IMG/VR virus record: IMGVR_UViG_3300031784_000162 | Coordinates: 1 to 28,025 of that record | Reading direction: 5' to 3' (one strand) | Length of the DNA: 28,025 nt | DNA from: a virus | Position numbers and translations under genes: made by a program | Notes under the pieces: model-generated | Told to the model about the DNA's origin: nothing | The model's input: the letters and a program-made list of their open reading frames with translations, nothing else | Database searches by the model: none | In this document: in pieces, positions 1-7,846 of the stretch | How positions within the stretch are numbered: the first letter of the stretch is position 1 | Layout of the letters: each line of letters begins with the position of its first letter

Positions 1-2278
1 CTTTTGTATTTGAAGAAGATGATATGCTTTGAGTTGAATTATTATAATAAGCTAAAGTAGAAGAAATAACTGGATCACCGCTGGTTCCACTTGTTCCTGA
101 AGTTCCGCTTTGAGGTTCAATAATAACACCACGGAATGTTAAAACATTTGCGGAAGTTGTTGTTAATGCAAAATAAACAGGTTTAGAAACTTCGCCAAAA
201 TTACTTGGCTCCGTTGTTGTTGCTGCACCCGCTGTAGTCGCCGATAAGAAATAAACTTGTCCCGGCGTTAATCCGCTTAATCCTTCAATTAATCCATCAT
301 ATACTAATTTAAAAGTATTTGAATTAACAATAGTTCTTACTACGCCTTGAACTTCAGCATGTTCGGCACTATCAGCTTGCGCTTTATACCATGTAGTCCC
401 ATCGAATCTAACAATATCACCAACAACGAATCCATGACTTGCTTGAGTAAATTCATCAATCAAAGCAGTACCATTACCAGTATCTAATTGTTTTTTAACA
501 ATATTATCTTCAATTACTAACTTATATAAATTTTCAGAAGTTGTAGTTGTTGGAAGTTCTGTAAATACTAAATTATTAGAACCACTATAATATAATGTTC
601 CAGTTGTTAATGAATCTACTCCATCAAATTTTGGTATATATCCAGAAACTCCAACTCCATCAAATACATATCTTCCGCTTAATGGAGATAAATTAATCGC
701 TTGATTTATATATCCAGAACTAATAAGTAAAGTATCAGAGAATTCTGAAACAACTTCGTTTGTGTTTATTGCGCGAACTTTTACAAAATAATTTGCATCT
801 TCTTTAACTGGAAAAATAAAAGAAGGATCTATAGTAGAATAAACAAAATCAGTAAATCCTGTTATTCTTTTCGCAATTGATATTCCAGTTACCGCATCTT
901 CTAAATTATTGTATCCTGTATTATTAAAAGAAAAAGATGGCAAATATCTTTGATTAGAATATGTTCCAGTATATATATTTCCACTAAAATGCCCACCAGA
1001 CGGCAAGAAAGAAAAAGAATTATTTCCTGTGTTAGCGTAACTTAAAAATATTTCAGAATAATTAGACGAACCCGAAGGAATTCTTATTTCGGTTATATAA
1101 TTTATACCAGAAGAATACTGAGGATATAAACCTGTAGATAAAGATCCTAAATTATCAACATATATAGTATGATCATTCCATTTTATTCCTGAAGCTCCAT
1201 TAGATTCAAAAATTACCGCAAGAGTATTTAAACCTGTTCCAGTTCCTTGTACAATAGATGAAATCTTATCAATAGATCTATTTTGCAAAAAATAATCATA
1301 TTTATTTGAATTTGAACCGCTTTCTTCAACTAAAATATGAAAACTACAATCTTGACTTTGTTGTACAGAATCCCACTTTATAAAAGCATTAAGATTTAAA
1401 TCTTTTGATGTATCATTATAATTATTAAAAACATAGCCAGTTATATTATTTATCTGATACGGCAAATTAGTATTTGAATAAGAAGAAGGTTTTATTCCTG
1501 AAGATACTATCTTCTGACCTGTTAAAAGATATCCATAAGGAACAATATGAACATAATATGGAACTCTTAAAGAATTATCAGTATTAACATCTGAACTATT
1601 TTTTTGTAAATCTTCTACATCGATATTATCAATCAAAGGAGCATTATAATTTTGATATAATAAATAATCCGCTGAATTTACATCAAAAACCACTCCAGTT
1701 GTAACAAAAACATCTAAAGATTGAATAGTCTTACGATCAGCATAAGATAAATTTATTTGAGCATTGTTATCTATTTTATATCCGCTTATATTGACTGAAG
1801 GATTGCCAAAATTAATTAAAGCTATACCAGTGCTTGTTTTACCTTGTAAATCTTGACTTACAATATCAACAAAGAACTGATTTAAATTTTGTATATTTTC
1901 TGATCCAGTAACATGTAAAAAACTTTGATATAGATCAGAATTACTAATAGAATAATTAGTCTCAATAAAGCTATTTGGAGTGGTAAACAACAAATGTCTA
2001 CCTGTATCATAAAAGTTTAAATAAAAACCCGAAAAAGCAGCATCTGTTACATATGTATCTATAATATCTAAAGTTACAGGTCTTCTAACAGTCCAAGACA
2101 ACTCTATATTATTTTGAGCTAAAAAAACATTTATCAAAGGTATAGAAGCATCTAAACCATATTCACTTGCCGACAAACTAAAGTCTTTTGAAGAATATGG
2201 GCCATTCAGCAAAACATCAACGCTTTCAACCTTGAAAGGCTGATCATAATTAATACCACTGTTAGTAATAAAAGCCAT
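1..2278 (-). CDS. Tail fibre / receptor-binding protein, C-terminus cut by the window edge
   Basis: The gene starts at an ATG 8 bases after the gpJ-like gene and stays open to the left edge, giving 759 codons without a stop. The N-terminal half (from residue 1 to about 340) is rich in beta-strand patterns resembling tandem fibronectin-type-III-like sandwiches. Residues about 460-517 end in a typical FN3 pattern (YFVKVRAINTNEVVSEFSD). Residues about 560-740 form a module (ASHGFVVGDIVRFDGTTWY, then LTPGQVYFLS) of a kind I recognise from many phage fibres. It is followed by a short collagen-like stretch (GTSGTSGDP), which suggests a trimeric stalk leading to a missing receptor-binding tip. Its place directly after gpJ matches side or central tail fibre genes such as lambda stf. 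Fibre class is well supported; the receptor is unknown. Confidence 0.75.
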   Translation of the reverse strand, partial: MAFITNSGINYDQPFKVESVDVLLNGPYSSKDFSLSASEYGLDASIPLINVFLAQNNIELSWTVRRPVTLDIIDTYVTDAAFSGFYLNFYDTGRHLLFTTPNSFIETNYSISNSDLYQSFLHVTGSENIQNLNQFFVDIVSQDLQGKTSTGIALINFGNPSVNISGYKIDNNAQINLSYADRKTIQSLDVFVTTGVVFDVNSADYLLYQNYNAPLIDNIDVEDLQKNSSDVNTDNSLRVPYYVHIVPYGYLLTGQKIVSSGIKPSSYSNTNLPYQINNITGYVFNNYNDTSKDLNLNAFIKWDSVQQSQDCSFHILVEESGSNSNKYDYFLQNRSIDKISSIVQGTGTGLNTLAVIFESNGASGIKWNDHTIYVDNLGSLSTGLYPQYSSGINYITEIRIPSGSSNYSEIFLSYANTGNNSFSFLPSGGHFSGNIYTGTYSNQRYLPSFSFNNTGYNNLEDAVTGISIAKRITGFTDFVYSTIDPSFIFPVKEDANYFVKVRAINTNEVVSEFSDTLLISSGYINQAINLSPLSGRYVFDGVGVSGYIPKFDGVDSLTTGTLYYSGSNNLVFTELPTTTTSENLYKLVIEDNIVKKQLDTGNGTALIDEFTQASHGFVVGDIVRFDGTTWYKAQADSAEHAEVQGVVRTIVNSNTFKLVYDGLIEGLSGLTPGQVYFLSATTAGAATTTEPSNFGEVSKPVYFALTTTSANVLTFRGVIIEPQSGTSGTSGTSGDPVISSTLAYYNNSTQSISSSSNTK

Positions 2279-2286
2279 GTTATATT

Positions 2287-5200
2287 TTACACATTAATTA
2301 ATTTCATTTTTGAATCAAAAGCATAAAAGTCTATATCATAAGCTACTGTATTTTGAATAGACCCATTTCTTTTCTCTCCTAAAAAGACGCTTATTTTCGA
2401 CGCTTCGCTCTTTAAAACTTTGAATTTTAATATTTTGCCATCTTTTATTATATTACAATAAACTCCATAAATATACAAAGAACTAGATAAAGTATTAAAC
2501 AAAGACTCAAAATCTATTTCAATAGACATATAATTTTTTAAATTAAAATTAGGATTCAAGACTTCAGTTTCAATAATAAAAGAATAGTCAAAAATATTAT
2601 TAATAGAATCAACGTATGATAAATACTGAGTTTTTATATTTGCATTTATAATTGAATCTGAAAAAAGAGGTTGTATATACTCATCTGTTGAAAAAACAAT
2701 TTGTTTTTTAATATATTGATTTTTATCTATATATTCATCTTTATCTATATCTGTAAATTTTTCATTACTATATTTCAAAGCCGATATATTATAATCATTC
2801 GAAGAAGATTCTGTTATTCCTATTATTCTATATAAATCTTCTTTATCAGTATTATTTTCTATATAAATAGAAAAATTAGCGTCCGCTCTTAAATTTGAGA
2901 ATTTTCCATAACTTGTTATAGGAAATTCAGAAAAAACTATATTTTCTATAGAAGCGTATTGAGTATTTAAAGCACAAACAGCATATAAGCTATTTCCCAA
3001 TTGTCTTGTTGTCTCGTATATTTTACTATTATTTCTATAAAATCTTATATAATTTTTACTATAAGTTATTGAAAAAGAATCTGTTAATGCAAAAGTTCCC
3101 GTATAAACAGTAGATCCAGTAATTTCCACATAATAGGTAGAACCGTTAAATCTAAATAGATAAGTTATATCAGTATAACTTATATTAAGATCGTAAACTT
3201 CAGATAAACCTATTGCACTCTGATTTGAGAAATCCGGTATTGTAAAAGACAAACTGCAATTATCAATATAAGATTGATTTGTATAAGCTTTCTTATTCCA
3301 GCCTGAAGTAATTGAGCTATCAGCGGTCAATATTTGATTATTATTTGAGGCTATAATACCAGCTTTAATATACCAATTAAAATAATCAAACTCTAATAGC
3401 TTTAGCCTCAAATCTCCATTGCTCGCTTCAAAAATATTCAAAGTCGATTCCAGAGGTTCATCATTTACTATAGAAAAGATTTTTATTTTCTTTCCTAGAA
3501 CATCTTGCTTCAACTCTCTATCTATATAAACATAATTATTTTTAAAGTCTAATGATACTATCTTTCCAAATTCTAATTTTGAAATCTTTAAGTTATCGGC
3601 GACTCTTATAATATCACCTATTTTCAAATTCGTAGCCTCAATTCCAGTAGAAAAATTAACGGTTTGAGATTCTAATTTACCTGTCAATAAAAACCATCTT
3701 CCAATACGATTAGCTTGATATTTTGAAGTTATTCCAAAACCTAAGATTTCTTTTTCAATCAAACCGTATTTCTTAATCAATTCTGCATCTTCCACATAAA
3801 CAACTTTATCTTTAAAATTATCAGTCTTATCTAGATAAGATACCTTAGCAACAGAGAAAGAAGACTCTAAATTAGAAGAAGTATAATTAAAAACCCCATC
3901 CTTAACATTAGAATTCGTAAAAATATAAACAACTGGCTTTTTAACGTCAGTCGTTATATTAATCAATCCATTTCTAGAATAAAAAATTCCTCTAAATACT
4001 GAAGATAAATCAGTTAATATTTTCAATCCTTCGGTTTCACTATTTATATAAATATTCGCTAAAAATCTTGATTCTAGAAAATCATAATAACCTTCCTGCT
4101 TTGCAACGCAAGTTCCACTTTTTATTTTTAACGCTGAATCAAAAATTTTAGCTCTTGATATTTTTAAAGAAACAGCTTCATTTGCAGAATTGAAATTTGA
4201 TATAGAATTGCCAACTCCTGTTATATAAGAAATTGCAAATTTTTTGATGTTATCTTCTGTATTTAAAACGCTTGCATTACTAGAAACGTATTTCTGCAAT
4301 TCTGTATAAAAATTACCGCTCATATCTGACTCAATAAACTTTCTAACACCAAAATCATTACATAATTTTATGGTTGCCGTTGTTCCATCAGTAGTCACCG
4401 ATAAAATTACTTTTTTATAATTACTTTGAACGTCTTCATCAAACTCATTTTTTAGATCATAAATAAATAAAATACCTTTTTCTGGATATTTAGCTTTTAA
4501 AGATTCTAAACTTTCAGTTGTGCTAATACTTATAGTGTTGTATTTCTTTTCACTAACTAAAAGGTCGTTGTTGAAAGTAAAAGATTCTGGAGCATATTTT
4601 GTTGGAGCTTCTGTTCTTACCAGTTCATCACAAAATTTAGATATCTTATATAATTCCCATTTATTCAAATCTGTTTCAGACATAGAGCTTCTAGCTAATC
4701 CATATCTTCCATTTATGCATAAATCATAAAATATCCAAGCTGGATTATCTGTCCATTTTAAAAGCTTGCTAAAGTTACCGCCCCAATCTCCTTCATATTC
4801 TCTTATATCAGGATCGTAATTATCTGGAACTTTAATTTTTAAGAGTTTACAATCAAAACTTCTTACTGGAATATTAGAAAAATGTTTTGCACTAACTATG
4901 TTTTTACAAACAGCAGAAAAAGGATAGGAAAAACCATAATTTACTCTTTCTATTATTGAATCCACTGAAAACGATCTTGATGAGTTAGAGGATGTTTTTT
5001 CTCCAGCAGCGGTTATTCTTTTTTCTACGCTATAAACATTTATTAAAAACTCTGGAGAATTTGCAGATAAATCTGTAGATCTATTTATAGATATTTCTAT
5101 AGGCAGTATTATAGCAGTAGATTTAACAACGAAATATCCTTGAAAATAAAAGAAACTAGTAGATCTCGAACTCAAATCTGTAACGCTTACTACAAAACGA

Positions 5201-5988
5201 ATATTATTACTATAAGTATCTCCTTTACCACCTATATAAAAACAATTATCTATATTAATATTTACCGTTGCAGAGGTAACGTATTTATTTTTTATATAAT
5301 GAGAAAAATTTCTAGCCGCTGATTTTAATGATATTAGTTTCCTTTGAAAAGTGTCTATAGTATTTTGTTGAAATAATTGCGTTTCAAATTTACCCCAAGT
5401 ATTAAATTCTGTTATACCGGGATCAGAATCCAAATCATATACTCTAGATTGATATGTATAAATAGCGCTCGAAATATCATTAAAATTATCAACCTCATTA
5501 CCTAAAGCGATCTGAAAGTTAGCGGCAGTTAGATTTAAAAAATTTGTTTTTTTATCTTTTACAGAAATATCATTATAATACACTCCATAAGCTAATGAAG
5601 ATTCTCTATCTGCCGTATCAGCATTTAATCCAAGATAGTTAACCGTATTACCATCAGCATCTACTAAACCCTCAATAGGGCCTTCTCCTAATAAATCAAT
5701 AGCTTCATAAAAAGTTTCTGTATCTAATGTTATATTATCAGCATTAGCAGCTGTACTTAATAAACCTCGCAAACTATCTTTAATATATATATTTATCTTA
5801 CTACCAGCATTATTTGTATCAGTTGATGAGGTAGTAATTGAAGAAATTGGATTTGAAGTTACTGACGATACTGATTGAGTATCAGAAGCTCCAATAATTC
5901 TTTCATCATTAGCCAAATCTTTTTCTATATCTTCGGCTAAATTAAAAGATTGAATACTACCACCTGATCCTCTTCCTGCTGCGCTCAT
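2287..5988 (-). CDS. J: Central tail hub / tip attachment protein, lambda gpJ-like
   Basis: A 1233-residue protein that closes the lambda-like L-K-I-J series. After a low-complexity Ser/Thr/Asn-rich start (residues 1-75), it has the gpJ-family hallmark LLGEGPIEGLVD near residues 98-109, followed by a predicted inserted-ring region (YGVYYNDI, NFQIALGNEVDN). The middle (about 370-480) has Trp-rich segments typical of the hub domains (WGGNFSKLLKW, NPAWIFYDLCINGRYGLA). Residues about 895-1020 look like an inserted lectin-type beta-sandwich. By family, it plugs the tail tube, anchors the fibres and contacts the receptor or outer membrane. The start is an ATG separated by one base from the gpI-like stop, implying translational coupling. 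Confidence in the family is high; receptor specificity cannot be read. Confidence 0.88.
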   Translation of the reverse strand: MSAAGRGSGGSIQSFNLAEDIEKDLANDERIIGASDTQSVSSVTSNPISSITTSSTDTNNAGSKINIYIKDSLRGLLSTAANADNITLDTETFYEAIDLLGEGPIEGLVDADGNTVNYLGLNADTADRESSLAYGVYYNDISVKDKKTNFLNLTAANFQIALGNEVDNFNDISSAIYTYQSRVYDLDSDPGITEFNTWGKFETQLFQQNTIDTFQRKLISLKSAARNFSHYIKNKYVTSATVNINIDNCFYIGGKGDTYSNNIRFVVSVTDLSSRSTSFFYFQGYFVVKSTAIILPIEISINRSTDLSANSPEFLINVYSVEKRITAAGEKTSSNSSRSFSVDSIIERVNYGFSYPFSAVCKNIVSAKHFSNIPVRSFDCKLLKIKVPDNYDPDIREYEGDWGGNFSKLLKWTDNPAWIFYDLCINGRYGLARSSMSETDLNKWELYKISKFCDELVRTEAPTKYAPESFTFNNDLLVSEKKYNTISISTTESLESLKAKYPEKGILFIYDLKNEFDEDVQSNYKKVILSVTTDGTTATIKLCNDFGVRKFIESDMSGNFYTELQKYVSSNASVLNTEDNIKKFAISYITGVGNSISNFNSANEAVSLKISRAKIFDSALKIKSGTCVAKQEGYYDFLESRFLANIYINSETEGLKILTDLSSVFRGIFYSRNGLINITTDVKKPVVYIFTNSNVKDGVFNYTSSNLESSFSVAKVSYLDKTDNFKDKVVYVEDAELIKKYGLIEKEILGFGITSKYQANRIGRWFLLTGKLESQTVNFSTGIEATNLKIGDIIRVADNLKISKLEFGKIVSLDFKNNYVYIDRELKQDVLGKKIKIFSIVNDEPLESTLNIFEASNGDLRLKLLEFDYFNWYIKAGIIASNNNQILTADSSITSGWNKKAYTNQSYIDNCSLSFTIPDFSNQSAIGLSEVYDLNISYTDITYLFRFNGSTYYVEITGSTVYTGTFALTDSFSITYSKNYIRFYRNNSKIYETTRQLGNSLYAVCALNTQYASIENIVFSEFPITSYGKFSNLRADANFSIYIENNTDKEDLYRIIGITESSSNDYNISALKYSNEKFTDIDKDEYIDKNQYIKKQIVFSTDEYIQPLFSDSIINANIKTQYLSYVDSINNIFDYSFIIETEVLNPNFNLKNYMSIEIDFESLFNTLSSSLYIYGVYCNIIKDGKILKFKVLKSEASKISVFLGEKRNGSIQNTVAYDIDFYAFDSKMKLINV

Positions 5989-5989
5989 A

Positions 5990-6502
5990 TTAAACGTTGC
6001 TTATTTTATTGATTAAAGTTAAACCATTTGAAACAACAACGCTTCCTATTTTTAATCTTCCATATCCTATTGGAACTGGAACATTTCTTTTAGTAACGTT
6101 TTCATAACCAGAAAACAGTTTTGAATTGTTTTTTATATCTTTTGGAGCTTTTGGACTCATTAGTTTTGTAATTAACATTTGTATTCCAGTAGAAATAGCA
6201 ATCAAAAGTAAAGCAATCAAAATATCAATACCTGCAATTGCAGATCCAAGAATCAACGGAACTACTTCTATTCTAGAGTCTTTTTTTAATATCGGAGAAT
6301 TTAAATACTCTACAGACATTGGCTTATCATCAACATATATTATAAAATGAGTCAAATAATCTTGAAAAGTTCCAAGAGTTTCTAGCAATTTACCTGAGTT
6401 TGCTTCGATAGCCTCAAAAGCTTCAAACACAGTTCTGACATTCAAATTCCATTCAGTTTTCACAAACTGTTCAAAAATTCCATGTAATTTGACGTTAATC
6501 AT
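5990..6502 (-). CDS. I: Tail assembly protein, lambda gpI-like
   Basis: A 170-residue protein with the gpI layout. Residues 1-83 form a small ubiquitin-like beta-grasp domain (MINVKLHGIFEQF, ending IEVVPLI). A hydrophobic Gly/Ala/Ile segment follows at about 84-112, then MSPKAP, and then the conserved C-terminal motif with a proline/glycine core (NVPVPIGYGRLKIGSVVVS, residues 140-158). The same C-terminal signature occurs in lambda gpI just before J. In lambda, gpI is needed to assemble the tail-tip initiator, though its place in the mature virion is uncertain. The gene sits between the gpK-like and gpJ-like genes with gaps of 5 and 1 bases. The hydrophobic segment may be buried in the tip or act on membranes at infection. 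Confidence 0.87.
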   Translation of the reverse strand: MINVKLHGIFEQFVKTEWNLNVRTVFEAFEAIEANSGKLLETLGTFQDYLTHFIIYVDDKPMSVEYLNSPILKKDSRIEVVPLILGSAIAGIDILIALLLIAISTGIQMLITKLMSPKAPKDIKNNSKLFSGYENVTKRNVPVPIGYGRLKIGSVVVSNGLTLINKISNV

Positions 6503-6507
6503 ATTTA

Positions 6508-6846
6508 TTATATTAATTTACACTTCTTTTCTTTAAATATATTTAATCCATTAACATAAAGAAGCATATCTAAATTATGATATTTTTGATATAGAAGATC
6601 AGCTTCAGAGAAGTCTTCATTAACAGGATGGCTATGGAAAAAGTACAATATTTTATATTCTTTTTTTATAGATAAATAATCTTTTGGAGATATTAAGAAG
6701 TTCAAATCGTTATACGGATGAATATTAACAATAGGCAAAAATATAATATTTTCATCTTTTTCAACAACAAAGCCGCAAGCTTCTATTTCACGATTATCCT
6801 TAGAATATTGAGAAATCTGATTCAATATATCATTGTTTAGTATCAT
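6508..6846 (-). CDS. K: Tail tip MPN/JAMM metallopeptidase-like protein, lambda gpK-like
   Basis: A short protein (112 residues from the ATG at 6846) with a JAMM/MPN zinc peptidase signature: Glu22 in IEACGFVV, the pair His71-Ser-His73-Pro, then Ser80 and Asp83 in NEDFSEADLL. The spacing from the second His to Ser is one residue shorter than in common JAMM proteins. Lambda gpK has an MPN domain followed by an NlpC/P60 domain; this protein ends right after the MPN fold, so any peptidoglycan-cleaving half is absent or elsewhere. I chose ATG 6846 (MILNND) over an upstream TTG at 6879, which would lengthen the overlap with the gpL-like gene. The gene overlaps the gpL-like stop by 17 bases. Role by family: tail-tip assembly or cell-wall passage. 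Confidence 0.82.
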   Translation of the reverse strand: MILNNDILNQISQYSKDNREIEACGFVVEKDENIIFLPIVNIHPYNDLNFLISPKDYLSIKKEYKILYFFHSHPVNEDFSEADLLYQKYHNLDMLLYVNGLNIFKEKKCKLI

Positions 6847-7846
6847 TATTATATGGAAAAGTTGCTGGAAAACCACCAAATGGCAAGTACGGTAATGAGT
6901 TTGTTAAAGAAGTGTTGTTAGCGAATCTTAAAAAACATCCCCTCAAAGTTTTAGAACATTTGTCTTGTTTCCACACATCGCTATTTTTTGATGGATATTT
7001 ATTTGTATTCGCGCTAACACAAACAAAATAATTTTTTGGTTTATTCAATGGAACTAAAACAGAATTTTCATTTTCTAAATTTACGTCTGCCACAGCATCT
7101 AAATACACAAAATCACCTATTGCGTATGAAGTACTGGCTGACCATTCGCCTTTATAAGTCAATGATGTTATATTATAATTACCATTATTTGGTAATTTAT
7201 TATAAGTTTTCAAAAATACTTTATCATTATCATCTGCTATTGGTACTCCTAAATAAGTATTAAAAGATCCTCCAACTGTAATATTTGGACCAGCATAATT
7301 TCTATTATTACCATAATTACAACCATAACATCTATAATTCCAAGAACATGTATCATTAGTTATTTTTCTTGCTGGTATTGATAAAGATTGAATATCAACT
7401 TTTGTTACTAATTCTAATTCTACTAAATTTAAATTTTCAGCGATTTTTGCATTAACTATAAATTTATCAAAAGCAACATAAGTATTAAAGTTAGAAATAC
7501 CATAAGGATTTATTCCATCTGAAAAATTTGATAAATCTAAATCTTTTGCCAATATCTTTTTTCTATTGAAATTTTTGCCAACAAGATCGTTTCTATCTTG
7601 CAGAACTTTAGAAAAATAATTATTTATATTTCCTACTTGTATTTTTGGTCTACTTTGCCTTCCATCAGAAGTATTTTCATAAGAAGAGAATTCACATGGA
7701 ATAAATATATATTCTTTATTTTGGAAAAACACATTCTTGCTAAAATTTTTAGAACCATGAAATCTCAAATAACCTTCATTCGGCTCAAGTTCTATTTCAA
7801 ACAAATCGATTATTACATAATTATCTAATTTAAATAAAGTATTCAT
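6830..7846 (-). CDS. L: Minor tail tip protein, lambda gpL-like, with iron-sulfur cysteines and an insertion
   Basis: A 338-residue protein with the gpL pattern: an N-terminal beta domain (IIDLFEIEL, then LRFHGSKNF), and a C-terminal metal-cluster domain with Cys167 and Cys176 (9 apart), Cys297 and Cys304 (7 apart), ending in a gpL-like LPFGGFPA. Lambda gpL and relatives bind a 4Fe-4S cluster through four cysteines with similar pair spacing. Cys173 also lies in the first group. Unlike lambda, about 120 residues separate the two pairs. This insert contains a module running from Trp235 (WSASTSYAIGDFVYLD) to Trp292 (VWKQD), which resembles chitin/cellulose-binding CBM5/12-type folds. The start overlaps the upstream stop as ATGA, so it is translationally coupled. 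Confidence 0.85.
   Translation of the reverse strand: MNTLFKLDNYVIIDLFEIELEPNEGYLRFHGSKNFSKNVFFQNKEYIFIPCEFSSYENTSDGRQSRPKIQVGNINNYFSKVLQDRNDLVGKNFNRKKILAKDLDLSNFSDGINPYGISNFNTYVAFDKFIVNAKIAENLNLVELELVTKVDIQSLSIPARKITNDTCSWNYRCYGCNYGNNRNYAGPNITVGGSFNTYLGVPIADDNDKVFLKTYNKLPNNGNYNITSLTYKGEWSASTSYAIGDFVYLDAVADVNLENENSVLVPLNKPKNYFVCVSANTNKYPSKNSDVWKQDKCSKTLRGCFLRFANNTSLTNSLPYLPFGGFPATFPYNNDTKQ

Noticed and set aside
6847-6879. Upstream TTG start for the gpK-like gene
   Set aside because: It only extends the overlap with the gpL-like gene by 33 bases and adds residues before the MPN fold; ATG at 6846 is simpler.
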